From NCBI GenBank assembly GCA_022036555.1, contig CM039139.1, forward strand, positions 2,502,441 to 2,566,440: a stretch of DNA of 64,000 bases, written 5' to 3'. This DNA comes from Microstegium vimineum (lineage: Eukaryota; Streptophyta; Magnoliopsida; Poales; Poaceae). The position numbers and the translations under genes were made by a program. Shown one piece after another: positions 1-10,068 of the stretch (position 1 is the first letter of the stretch; each line of letters opens with the position of its first letter). A model generated the notes under the pieces. That model saw nothing but the letters and a program-made list of their open reading frames with translations. It was not told the origin of the DNA and did no database searches.

Positions 1-526
1 ATAGTAGGATTGCATCGGCGCGCAGGTTGCCGATGTGGTTGGAAACCAGACTTGATGGGTAACCGATGTTCAACTATCGATCGGTCTAAACCAGGCATCT
101 CTGTATAATCCCAAGCAAAACAATCTTTATTTTCTTTCAATAAATCGGTTAACTGTTGTTTACATTGGAGATCTAACTTAGCACTAATAAAAGTAGTCCT
201 AGGTTTACTACCATCGCCGATGTCGATCTCAAGTAAATCATCGGCGGACGTGAAGCCCTGCCCCAGCTTTCCGTCGTCAGCGAACCGATCCATTAAAACT
301 CTACTTCAGGACCGACTGCTTGGATCGGTTTGATACGGTAATCAGCAACTTTGAGGAACTCCTTATCCCAAACTTCACCAGATATACATCTGGTCTACTC
401 ATAAGTTTCCAACTCTGCCGATGCGACAGTAGATGGGGCTTCAATTCGAACGACTTCAATTCTGTCCCCGATCCACTGTACAAGGCTCTGATGCATGGTG
501 GAAGGGATACAGCAATTGGCATGGAT

Positions 527-1048
527 TCAATCCCTCCCGAGGAGCAAGTTGTAAGTACCTTTGCCACTGATCACGAAGAAGGTCGTCGGCAAAGTTTTAC
601 TGCCGATGGTTAGGTCAACACACACGGCTCCCATGGTCGTCGACACGTTGCCTTCAAAATCCTTGAGCTTCATGTCGGTCTTGACTAAGTCCTGGTCGCC
701 CTTCCCAAGCTTCCTGAACACGACATATGGCATTATATTAATCGACGCGCCGCCGTCCACTAGCATCTTGGTCATAGGCTGTCCATCCACTTTGCCTTTA
801 ACAAACAAAGCTCTTAGGTGCTGCCTTTCATCATCGGCGGGCTTCTCAAAGACAGTCGTCATCGGATCCAGCACCAATTGTGTCATCTCGACAACCTCCT
901 CATCATCGCTGACAGGTGCCATAAACTCCATCGGCAACATGATGACCATATTGATATCTGCCGATGGATCCCTGTCCTTGTGCTTTTGCCTCCACTGCTT
1001 CTCTCTCGAGGGTTCTTCATTGTTATACAGGTCATTGCGACGTTCGCG
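527..1048 (-). pseudogene. gypsy element A retropepsin-like aspartic protease
   Basis: The segment holds the retropepsin-type motif MLVDGGASINIMPYVVFRKLG; the D-G-G-A-S form replaces the commoner D-S/T-G. About 70 residues later comes YNLLLGRD, the hydrophobic Gly-Arg-Asp closing motif. It is in frame with the capsid ORF across the TAG at 1049-1051. It ends at TGA 527-529 directly after GRD, where a Trp codon is usual in this family. Homologous sequence continues in the same frame to another stop at 395-397. The protein would have processed the polyprotein. This copy cannot make a full product. Confidence 0.75.
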
Positions 1049-3370
1049 CTAAATCCTCCTCTTCTGAGTCTTGGTTAGACCCTTAGGGCACCACTGAGGA
1101 AGCTTAGTTTTCCAGACAGGCTGGTGCTGCTTCCCACTGCTTGCATCGGCACTTCTTCCGATGTTGGGATCTCTGGAGAATAAGTCTTCGTCAGGCACTC
1201 TTGCATTGGCCATCTCCTCCAGCTCCTCTTGATCAACACGCTTGCCAAGCCTGCTATGCGCACTAGACTTGCCCCCCAGTCGGTCATGTACCGACCTCTT
1301 CTCTCTGAGTGGCTTGGCGTACCTGGATGCCTGATCATCAAAACATGGTCTCTTACCTGACCGATCGGCAGTGTAATACGCATTGCACTCAGGGCAATTA
1401 TCGTCAGTAGGCAGTTTAATGTCTTCTTCCCAACACTGAATGAAGAAGGGACACTTCCAGTGGTCTTTATGCCGAAGCCACCTCTGGTGCTCTTCTTCTT
1501 CTTGCCGATATCGTTCTTCACGTGATTGCCGATGACCTCGCCTTGACTGCTCATGTGTGATCACAACACCAGAATCCCTGTTGGCACTGCTACCTTCATC
1601 GACAACCTTCTTGCCCTTTCTGTCATCGGCAAACCTTCTTTCATTACGCTCAGTTACTTGATGGTTAGGATCTACCGATGCATTCTTCCTGGCAGCTTCC
1701 GATGTCAGCACTTTAGTTTTTTCACTGGTTTCCACCATATTAGTCGGAAACGGGTGCTGATCAATCTTCATCGGTCTCTGGACTTTAGAATTTTCGAATT
1801 TGATGCGTCCAGATTCAATCTCTGACTGCAGTTGCTGCCTGAATACCTTGCAGTCATTGGTACTGTGCGAGGTTGCATTATGACATTTACAGTACCTGAT
1901 TTTCTTGAGCTCTTCGGCCGATGGAATTACTAAATTAGGCGCCAACTTGATCCGCCCTTCTTGAAGTAATAAATCGAACAACCTATCGGCCTTGGTTATA
2001 TCAAAGGTGAATCTCTCAGCTTCTTTTTGGCCGAACGGACAAGATACAGGCTTCTTATCCTTCACCCATTCGGCCGCACTGATGCTCAGCTCTTCATTTG
2101 ACCCAGAGTCTTCTTCCTGCCCGATGAAGGTCACCTTCTTGTTCCAAGTCTTCCTAGGTTCAAAGGTTTTAGTATCCTGATCGGCAATCCTCTGCACCAG
2201 GTGACTTAGGCTTTTGAATTCCTGAGACGCGTACTTGTCCTTGATGTGTGGCAGTAATCCCTGGAAGGCCAAATCTGTCAGTCGCCGATCATCAAGCACT
2301 AGGCTGTAACATTTATTTTTCACGTCCCACAACCTCTGAATGAAGCTCTCTACCGATTCATCATTGCGTTGCCTCATCTTGACCAAATCGGTAAGCTTCT
2401 TCTCATGTATGCCAGCGAAGAAGTATTTATGAAATTGCCTCTCCAGATCGGCCCATGTGATTACGTAATTTGGAGGCAGAGATATGAACCATGTGAATGC
2501 CGATCCAGACAATGATGAAGAGAACAATCTCACCCTCAATTCCTCTCTGCTGGCAGCTTCCCCGCACTGGATAATAAAGCGGTTAATATGCTCCATTGTT
2601 GATGTGTCATCTTGGCTGGAGAACTTGGTAAAATCAGGCACTTTGTATCGATTTGGGAGAGGAATCAAGTCATACGCTGGAGGATACAGAGTCCGATAAG
2701 AATATGTATTAACCTTGGGTTTAATGCTGAATTGTTCTTTCATTACTTCGGCGATCTTATCGGCCCAATATGCGTCCTGCTCTTGTCGACTCATTGGCTG
2801 GTTGTTGACTGGTGGAGCCGGCTGATGCGCCTCCTGAAGATGATGCGGAGTAGTCACGGGCGCAGCACCAGTCATCTGAACACTATGCATCAGTTGATTT
2901 ACCGATGGATAGTTTTGCACACTTAGCAGATTAGGTTGAGTCATCGTGTTCACCGGTTGCTGTACCGATGGTCCGCTCTGAGTGTTTGCTGGGCCTCCAT
3001 AATGATACATTGACACGCCATGCTGCTGAGCTGGTGGCTGGTTGGCCCATCCGGGATTATAAATCATCGGCATATGACTTACCGATGGCTGATAGCTGAC
3101 TGGAGCGTGTGGCTCTTGTATCCTGGAGCAATCAATAACCAGATTACCTTGGGGAACTAGCACTCCAGCTTGAGGATTCGCCACTAGAGGTTGACTGCCA
3201 GCTGCTATAATGTGTTGCATCGGCACAGAGCTTGCCGATGGTGGCATCAGAGGTATCTTAGATATTACTTGAAGATCTTCTGATGGCACTCGCACAGTTG
3301 GAGAAGGCGCATAGTAGTGCATCATAGGGGCCACCGGCTGTGACTTGCGTTGCCGATGCCATAGAGCCCT
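1049..3370 (-). pseudogene. gypsy element A gag, capsid and zinc-knuckle-like region
   Basis: A proline/glutamine-rich spacer is followed by a retrotransposon gag domain: YKVPDFTKFSSQDDTST, then FTWFISLPPNYVITWADLERQFHKYF and a conserved RQRNDESVESFIQRL region. Downstream is a cysteine/histidine cluster (CKCHNATSHSTNDC), then a charged, Arg-rich tail with a second cysteine group (CPFFIQC...CPEC). The reading frame ends at TAG 1049-1051 and continues in the same frame as the protease, so the gag-protease polyprotein is interrupted by a nonsense change. The exact N-terminus is unclear because of the frameshift near 3340-3440. Confidence 0.8.
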
Positions 3371-3440
3371 TCCAAGCTGAGTTGTCTCCCTGCACCAGAT
3401 TAGAACTAGGAGATAGGTTTGAAGGCATACCATATCCCCA

Positions 3441-3980
3441 TCAGTTGACGGGAGCTGGTTGACTCTGGATAGTAGGTCCTGAATTTGCCGACGCCACTAA
3501 ATCTGTATTGAGCTTGATGACGCTTTCAGGGTTTGGCCTCGGCGGTATAGTCACATCGGCAGACGGCTCTACAGGAGTAGAAGACGTCAGTGGGGCTGCC
3601 GAAGGACTTATAGATGCCGATCCAGGTTGATAATACGCTGGACCAACATACCGAGGTGCACGTCCTTCTTTAAATGATTGCATGACAGCATTGTAGACAG
3701 TATTAGACAGCACACCAGAATGGCTAATTAATGCTTGACTTAGAGCAGAATTAACCATCTCTTGTAGCTTACCAGGATTGGTGTCGTACGTGACCTGCCA
3801 TGGCAATGGCGGATCTTGCTTCTGGATTGCTTCGTCGCTCCTGCTTAGGCTGAAGGATTTCAGATACAATTGCTTGTACTCTTCCATAGCCCGCTCCATG
3901 GCTAGCTTCTGATCATCTTTCAGATCGGCCTCAGAGACTTCAATGACGTTCCTCTGGTTAACGTCGGTGTTATCACCCAT
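3441..3980 (-). pseudogene. gypsy element A gag, N-terminal part
   Basis: The start is taken as the ATG at 3980 (MGDNTDVNQRN), the first Met after the LTR leader. An upstream Met at 4040 lies inside the LTR. The product is acidic at first, then proline/serine rich, with a conserved-looking stretch (PPLPWQVTYD, then LQEMVNSALSQAL) of the kind seen ahead of capsid in plant gypsy gags. It stops at TGA 3441-3443. Sequence resembling the continuation is then found in another frame from about 3340 leftwards, so at least one stop and one frameshift separate it from the capsid part. Confidence 0.65.
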
Positions 3981-4031
3981 GATAGATGTGTAATTTGTAT
4001 AATCGTGTCCCACCGAGCGTGCCAAAAGAGG

Positions 4032-5099
4032 TGTTGACACAAAAAGTGTCAGGATCTACGAACACCTCGGGCTTATACCCGAAATTCGATATCCGGAGGC
4101 GTGCCAGTCGATTTGACCAGTTAATCGACAAGGACGATAACTAGAACAAGATTCAATCTAGACAACGGCGATGCGCCCAGATGCTGAGATTGAGGCTTGA
4201 TCAGGATAACTAGAGCAGAGCTGAACGAGGCAACAGCGATGCGCCCGGATGCCAAAGCTCAAAGGTACTCCCACGCGGAACTTATAAGGATTTGACGGAG
4301 ATCAAGGTGATGCAGCCCGTCGAAGCTTGAAAAACTCGTTGATAAACTACAGCTAATGCAGTAAAGGGTAAATTGCGATAAAAAGTAGAATAAGAATAAA
4401 ATTGGTTTGTTTGATATTGATTGATATCTTTACATGCAGCCCTCGGGCACATATTTATACTCCCACATGGAGAGTTGTACAAAGACACGACTCGTATCTT
4501 TCCTAAAATAAATTCCTAACTTTAAGGAAACTGACTCACACAGGAGTCAGATCTAAAATAACAATATTATTTTTCTAAACAACACACCTATTTTAAAGGA
4601 AAACACACGACTCATGCAAGAGTCGGACTCAAACTACTATAATAATACTGGTACAAAATCACCAGTTTCCTTTGTCTTTCCTTCGATGGAAACTTTCCAT
4701 CGGCAGATCCCTTCAATCCGCGACATCCTTCTTTGGCCACCTGTAGTCCTTTGCTGACATCAAGTGCTAAATCATCCTGTACTCATCGGCACCCTATGCC
4801 CATCGGTATCGGCAATATTTTCCGATCGGCAACCTTGAACTGGTAACTTGTCTTCATCAATCTCTACCAGCAATCGGCATCGGGAATATCTCCTCATCGG
4901 CAATCACCCTCTCGTGAGCCATTCAACTCCTATGGGCAACATTTGAGGCTTCTGGCTTTCATCGGCAGCACACTTAGTTTTCCCGCAGCATACTACCATC
5001 GGCAATACTGACTCATGATTTCCTGATGCCGATGGACGACGACTGTTGATCAACACAAGTCTTAGCTCATTTGACACGTGCCAAAAAACGGTGTCAACA
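4032..5099 (-). repeat. 5' LTR of gypsy element A
   Basis: The LTR starts TGTTGACACCG (5099 downwards) and ends GTGTCAACA (4032), so it has the canonical TG...CA ends inside a 9-base inverted repeat. Length is 1068 bases. A TATA-like box, GTATAAATAT, is seen on the minus strand at 4451-4460. Just after the LTR, at about 4006-4024, lies TGGCACGCTCGGTGGGAC, which begins with TGG as a primer-binding site should. The matching tRNA was not identified. The 5-base target duplication cannot be checked because the other end is outside the window. Confidence 0.85.
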
Positions 5100-5339
5100 A
5101 TAAGTTCCAACTTTTATGTTTAGAGAAACTTGAGTTGTTTGATAAATTTTTGAGAATGCGGAATGCTAATGTTAAAGACTAGGAATTCCATATTTTGAAA
5201 GCGTTGAACACTTTAATAAACTTAATTTCTGGAGCCATTACTTGACAGGCTTAGAGGGAGATTTATACTTGGGTTATTAAACAAAGTTTAAATTAGGATC
5301 TATTTCCATGATCTGGAAATTAACACCTGGGGTGTTACA
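5100..5339 (-). repeat. LTR fragment of a second gypsy-like element (B)
   Basis: On the minus strand the segment begins TGTAACACCCCAGGTGTTAA at 5339, exactly where the copia gag reading frame is lost. It runs to 5100, where the LTR of element A begins. The TG start and the sharp junctions fit an LTR 5' end that was itself split by element A. The rest of the element should lie beyond element A, left of the window. Family assignment is by the look of the terminus only. Confidence 0.5.
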
Positions 5340-5701
5340 AAAAACTTGTGAGAGAAGTCCTTGTCCTCAACCTTCTCACCAAGAGCCGTGAGATCATTGA
5401 CAAGCACTTGGAGCCTATGAAACATCTCCAACACATTTTCATCATCCTTCATCTTGAAGCTTGCAAACTTCTCCTTGAGAATGTATGTCTTGGCACCCTT
5501 GATGGCTTGAGTGCCTTCAAATGATTCTTCAAGCTTCTTCCAAGCCTCATGAGCACTCTCTAGATTCTTGATTTGCTCAAAGACCTTCTCATCAAGAGCC
5601 TCATGGATAGCACTAAGAGCAATGTCATTGTGTTGAAACTTTTCTTCTTCTTGTGGGGTGGGAGCTTTCTCATTTGCAACCTCAAACTTCTTGTCCACCA
5701 C
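5340..5701 (-). pseudogene. copia gag fragment (UBN2/gag-polypeptide type)
   Basis: The reading frame from ATG 5701 encodes FQHNDIALSAIHEALDEKVF, then AHEAWKKLEESFEGT and LKEKFASFKMKDDENVLEMF. This is the pattern of the copia gag (UBN2) domain, which forms the virus-like particle. The frame is broken at 5339/5340 by another LTR, so only about 120 residues remain and the zinc knuckle, protease, integrase and reverse transcriptase are missing. Sequence between 5702 and 5858 also looks gag-related but has a stop just upstream of the Met, so the true N-terminus may lie further up. Confidence 0.75.
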
Positions 5702-5858
5702 AAGCTACACCTTCCGGCTAATTGACTTGATATGAGCGGTCATCTTGACCTTCCAATAGCCATAGTTGATGCCATTGAACTTAGGTGGTTTTTTCATGTT
5801 GTTGATATGAGTCATGATCACACCGTAGGTTGTTAAGCCTCAAATCAATGGTGTACTA

Positions 5859-5870
5859 GCTCTGATACCA
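5859..5870 (-). other. Primer-binding site (initiator tRNA-Met)
   Basis: TGGTATCAGAGC on the minus strand is the standard plant copia primer-binding site complementary to initiator tRNA-Met. It sits 2 bases after the LTR end (CA at 5873-5874). It fixes the LTR boundary and the orientation of the element. Confidence 0.9.
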
Positions 5871-5872
5871 CT

Positions 5873-7788
5873 TGAAAGGTCCTAATCCAAGGCTAAAGGG
5901 GGGTGAATAGCCTAAATTGAAATTTAAAAACAAAATCAATAACAAGTTAGATCACAAGATGGCGAAGCTAGGATTGCACTAGCCTACTAAGGGATGCGAA
6001 GCCTCCTAATCACAATTTCTATCCTAATATAGCTCTAGAATCACTCAATGCCTACAAAAGCTACTAAGCTACCTAGCACAACCTAATATACTAATTTCAA
6101 GTAAGACAAAGGTAATGCAAAGGATGGATAAGGTGATTATACCGACGTGTAGAAGATTGATCCAATCAAATGGAGAACTCCGATGAAGTCAATCAATCAC
6201 AATAGGGAGACAATGTTGACACTTGATTTTTCTCTCGAGGTTCACTAGTTTGCCAACTAGCTACGTCCTTGTTGTGTCGGCTCACTCACTTGGAGGTTCA
6301 CGCGCTAATTGGCATCACACGTCAAACCCGTCACCGGGTGCCGCACAACCAACACAAGATGAGGGCACACAAAGACACACAATCCACTAGAGTTACCTTT
6401 GCGATCTCCCACGGGGAAGGCACAAGAACCCCTCACAATCACCACTTGTGGTCGACGAAGAACAATCACCAAGCTTCTCGAATCCACACCACTCTAATCG
6501 TCTAGGTGATGGCAATCACCAAGAGTAACAAGAAACTAGCAACGGTATCAACTCCCAAGTGCCACTAGATGAACTCACTTCATGCAATGCACTTGAACAC
6601 TCAAAACTCTCAAATGGATGATCAATCAATGATGAGATGAGTGGGAGTGTGTGTCACAAGGTCACAAGAGTATGTAATAGCCAAATGTGCAAGAGAGACT
6701 CCTTGAACCAGCCACACACCCTTAAATAGCCCCCTCAAAGGAACTAGCTGTTATGCACTTGAGCTGCTGAAAAGTCGAAACCTCCGGACTACTCTGTGAC
6801 CACCGAACCAATGCACCTGGTCCGACGTTATGGTCCGGAGCCTAGTCCGACGCATTGTCCGGAGCTTCTGAGATTGCCACGTGTCCATCGACTTCTGAAT
6901 TTCACCGTTGGCTTTCAAAACACAGTACCGTCAGACCACTTGCCATGGTCCGGAGGCCTGGTCCGACGCCTTGAACAGAGCTTTAGTCGAGTTTATGCAG
7001 AGAGCACCTATGCTCCGGACACCTAGTCCGGAGGTCACCGTCGGACCATAACACCTGGTCCGGTGCCTCTTCTGCCCTTCGATCAAGTCACGCAGTGAGC
7101 ACCTGGGCTCCGGACCACTCGTCCGAAGCCTAGTACTGGACAATACCTTAAGGTCCGAAGCCTCCTCTTCTCTGTTGACTTCTTTGACTGAGCAACCGGA
7201 CTCTTGCCCAATGGTCCGGAGCATCACCGGACCATTAGTCCGGAGCTTCTTGGCCTGCCAGTCAGTGCTAGGAGCAGCGTCGGACCACCTCCTATGGTCC
7301 GGAGCTTCTGTCTTGATCAAAATCCATCTTTGATTTCTTCCCTTGATCTCATGTGCCACCACCAAGTGTTTCACTGACTTGTGCTCGTGTGTTATGACAT
7401 TTTTTATCAAGTTTTATAAGAGTTGCTCATTAGGTTTTGGATGCAATGCATGTAATGAACACCTAATGACACTTGATAGTTGTAACCACATACTATTTTC
7501 CCCTCTTAATAGTACGATTACCTATCCTAAATGTGATCACACCCACTAGGTGTCTTGACAACCAAAAAAGAAAAGCCCTAGCTTATACCTTTGCTTTGTT
7601 TTAGCTTAGGGTCTCCTCCTCTTCTCTTCTTCTCCAAGTGTGAGCTTTAGATTAGCTTTCTCCTAGTCACCACCTTGCTCCACCACTTGATTGCTTCATC
7701 TTTCATAGTGTACTAAACCTACTCAAGCACTTAGAGCTAAGTTAGTACTTAGGTTTCATCAATTACCCAAAACGCTAGAGATCTCTCA
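5873..7788 (-). repeat. 5' LTR of copia element (about 1.9 kb)
   Basis: The LTR starts TGAGAGATCTC at 7788 and ends GGACCTTTCA at 5873. It shares with the solo LTRs the start region (AATTGATG..CCTAAGTACTAACC), a CCGTACTATTAAGAGGGG-like block near 7500, the conserved block at 6250-6560 and the terminal GGCTATTCACCCCCC..GGACCTTTCA block. Minus-strand GGGGGCTATTTAAGGG near 6720-6735 is the TATA-type box. Upstream of it, 6780-7300 is packed with TCCGGACCA/TGGTCCGGAG motifs in both orientations. Confidence 0.85.
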
Positions 7789-8102
7789 GCGCCCCGGAAG
7801 CTGTCGTGCGCGTCGGCGAGGCGGAGAAAGTCGTCCAACAGCCGCTCCGTGAACGGGGACGGGTCGAGGCGGCGTAGCGGGTCCTCCACCTGCGGGTGGT
7901 GCAGCAACTCCGAGAGCGAGACGAGGACGCGGCCTAGCTGCACCGCGCCCTCGGCCACGGAGTCAGCGGAGCAGACCTGCGACTGCGATGGCGCCAGGCG
8001 GCTCACCAGCGCCCGTAGGTCGGCGACGTCGTCATCCAGCTGGAGCACCAGTACTAGGAACGAGATCGTGCGGCGGAATTCGACCACCATCGTGACCCTC
8101 AC
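7789..8102 (-). pseudogene. DUF241 (BPS1-like) gene fragment, broken by copia insertion
   Basis: The minus-strand frame encodes LDDDVADLRALVSRL, then VQLGRVLVSLSELLHHPQVEDPLRR and FTERLLDDFLRLADAHDSFRGA. This resembles the N-terminal half of plant DUF241 proteins (helical, with the pattern L..L..LP..Q..L...W...LLD..LRLLD.C...RD). The coding match stops at the LTR end at 7788 and the C-terminal half is not in the window. The upstream start is also disturbed. DUF241 function is poorly known. The assignment rests on pattern memory, so it is moderate. Composition is far more GC rich than its surroundings. Confidence 0.5.
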
Positions 8103-8534
8103 TCACAGTAGGCCCCCTCCGGCGTTGTTCTGAACGATGGCTGATGGGGTGGTGGCAAACCTCTAGGCCATGGGCGTCTTCTCTGGTACGCCATCGATTT
8201 GAGGGACTACCTTCCGGACTCCGTCGCCTAAGGCTTCTCCGCCGCCATGGGCGAGGCCGCCAGTTCTTCTGTATTCGCGAGGGGTAAAATAGACAACTAC
8301 AGTGGCTGGTCCCACATATAAGGCCTAGCAAACGGCTGAAAACGAACGGTAGATGGACGGAATGACTTCTCTGGCAAAAAAGTTTAGACCAGTATTATCT
8401 ATATGCGACCAACTTTTTTAATAACTTGAGTATAAATATGATCTTTTATAATACATTCATGTAAAAGACTCTTGTATTTTACACTTTGCTTTTCCTCTCC
8501 TTTTTCCCACACACACACACAAAAACCACTCTCT
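8103..8534. other. No gene; degenerate MULE-type terminal repeat at 8355-8472
   Basis: 8355-8472 begins GGACGGAATGAC and ends with a CTTTTATAAT..AAAAGACTC region, matching the right terminal repeat of the neighbouring Pack-MULE (9567-9656) in the same orientation but diverged and longer. It may be the right end of an older, related element that carried the DUF241 fragment. The rest shows no coding sequence I can support. A CA dinucleotide run is at about 8510-8521. Confidence 0.35.
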
Positions 8535-9656
8535 GAGACTTTTCCCTGTATGCCATTATAAAAGATGCACCCAGCCCTCATGTCACTGAAAAGTTGAATC
8601 CGGCCTATATGACCAACACCATCTTTGTTTTTCCCTCCGTGCCATTCCGTCCAGTTTCGCCTCTCACACTGTTAAACTAACACGGAAAAAGACCAAAACG
8701 CCCTCAAATATGAACACAATGGCATCTGGGCCCCACGTTTATCCCTTCCCTTTCACCAAACGCTAGAGCCGGCGGCGCGCCCGCGGTCGGCCCTCGCGCG
8801 GTCGCGCGCGCATCAGGTCGCCGCCCCACTCGTCTCTAGGGAAAAGTCTCCTAGAGCATTGCCTCTGTCCTCCCCTTCACTCCACTGCCCACTCCCCCCA
8901 CCCCACGCGAGCACACACCCACCACCTACTCCCCCCTTCCCTATGGCAGCAGCGCACACGGGAGCTGGTGGCTGCTCCGCCTCCTCTCCTCTCCTGCACT
9001 ACTAGGCAGGCGGGGCCTGCTCCCGCTGGCGACAATGGCGATGGTGGCGGCGAGCAGGGAGAGGCTCTCCCCGGGCGCCGCCGCGCCGCAGGTGGACGCA
9101 GGCAAGTACGTGCGGTACACGCCGGAGCATGTGGAGGCACTGGAGCGCGTCTACAGCGAGTGCCCGAAGCCCAGCTCGCTGCGTCGGCAGCAGCTCATCC
9201 GGGACTGCCCCATCCTCAACAACATCGAGCCCAAGCAGATCAAGGTCTGGTTCCAGAACCGCAGGTTAGTCTCAGTCACTCCCCCTCGCTCGATCTGCGA
9301 CCTTGGCGCGACAATGGCGACGACAGCGGGCTTCTTGGAAGACAGTGCCGGTAGGTCGGCGGCGGCGCCGGGCTTGTGGAACAGCGCAGTCTGTAGGCAC
9401 TCGGAGATGACGACACACCTGGCCCTCTTCTAACGCCGGGGACAGATTCTGAATTCGGCGCAAACTGTGTATAGTGGACAAGATATGAGAGAGGGGCAAT
9501 TTAGACTTTGTTTCAGGCGGGACCCACGTGTCAGGACGGTCAAAACGTTGAAAACTGACACAAGGTGGACGGAATGACACAGGGAGAAAAACAACCGGAT
9601 TAAACTTTTGAGCGGCATGAGGGCTAGGTGCATCTTTTATGATGGAGAAAAGTCTC
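8535..9656. mobile_element. Pack-MULE-like element with captured homeobox exon
   Basis: Two inverted copies of a 90-118 base terminal repeat bound the segment: left 8535-8652 and right 9567-9656. Both read from outside GAGACTTTTC, then ATAAAAGATGCACC, then GCCCTCATG and AATCCGG, ending CATTCCGTCC. The left copy has an extra run of about 25 bases (near 8610-8635). Long terminal inverted repeats around GC-rich gene sequence are typical of Pack-MULEs. No clean 9-base target duplication is visible. The interior (about 8760-9440) is GC rich and includes an HD-ZIP III exon. The right end abuts the SPK1 leader. Confidence 0.65.
9035..9264 (+). pseudogene. HD-ZIP class III homeobox exon 1, captured fragment
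   Basis: From ATG 9035 the frame encodes a short Ala/Arg leader and then most of a homeodomain: KYVRYTPEHVEALERVYSEC, PKPSSLRRQQLIRDCP, ILNNIEPKQIKVWFQNRR. The N-P-K-P-S insert and this wording are specific to class III HD-ZIP factors (REVOLUTA/PHABULOSA group). The fragment stops at a good splice donor (AG/GTTAGT, 9264/9265), the natural end of exon 1. The leucine zipper, START and MEKHLA regions are absent, as is the miR165/166 site. It cannot encode a working factor. It is in the same orientation as SPK1. Confidence 0.85.
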
Positions 9657-10068
9657 ACTCTCCTACCCCCAACCCCAACTCCACCTGCTTTCGCTTCCCT
9701 TCATCCCCACTCCACCAAACCCTCGCGTCGCTGGAACTGGGAGCAGAGCAGAGCACAGCGGAGCAGAAGGTGGCGAGTGGAAGCAAATGGCCAATGAGTG
9801 GCGGTGGTGGTGGTAGCATCCTCCTCGCCTTTTCTCCCCGCCCTCCCGCGCTCTGGTTGTTGCAGCGAGTGGGAGCTGGAGGACTCGTGCTGCCTCCGTC
9901 GCTTCTCGGGCACACCTCCCTCGCCCGGATCTGGGCCGCGCGCGTGAGATCCTGAGCTCTGGGTTGGAGAGCTCCCGTGCTCCGGGTGGGAATTTCTTGG
10001 TTACGCTGAACTCGTGCTGATTTGCGCCTGATTGGTCTGCTGGTTGAATGACAGCTCAGGTGACGGCG
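9657..10068 (+). promoter_or_regulatory. SPK1 5' leader / promoter-proximal region
   Basis: GC- and pyrimidine-rich sequence lies between the right terminal repeat of the Pack-MULE and the SPK1 start codon, with no open frame that looks real. A run of CCCCAACCCCAACTCC and a purine-rich GCAGAGCAGAGCACAGCGG stretch are typical of grass 5' untranslated regions. No TATA box is obvious, so the transcription start is not fixed here. The core promoter may lie partly in the inserted element. Confidence 0.4.

Larger units (their letters stand above)
1..5099 (-). mobile_element. Ty3/gypsy LTR retrotransposon A, decayed, continues beyond left edge
   Basis: Read on the minus strand this gives a 5' LTR (5099 to 4032), a short leader, a gag N-terminal region, a capsid-type gag domain, a zinc-knuckle-like segment and a retropepsin domain. 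The reverse transcriptase and later domains would lie left of position 1. The order gag-protease fits Ty3/gypsy elements. Several in-frame stops (527-529, 1049-1051, 395-397) and a frame change near 3340-3440 show that it is dead. The word CCGATGG or its complement recurs throughout LTR and coding parts. It is inserted in an LTR fragment of another element at 5099/5100. Confidence 0.9.
5340..7788 (-). mobile_element. Ty1/copia retrotransposon, 5' part (LTR, primer site, gag)
   Basis: The minus strand carries, in order, an LTR (7788 to 5873), a 2-base gap, the plant initiator-tRNA-Met primer-binding site TGGTATCAGAGC (5870-5859) and a copia-type gag. The element is interrupted inside gag at 5339/5340 by LTR fragment B. 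The LTR is clearly related to the two solo LTRs at 18118-19931 and 45274-47061, which identifies those as copia LTRs too. Its outer end lies inside a DUF241-like coding fragment. Confidence 0.85.

Noticed and set aside
6780..7300. Looked for a CRISPR-like or satellite array in the CCGGACC repeats
   Set aside because: Spacing is irregular, motifs occur in both orientations and the block sits inside a copia LTR. It is an LTR-internal motif array.
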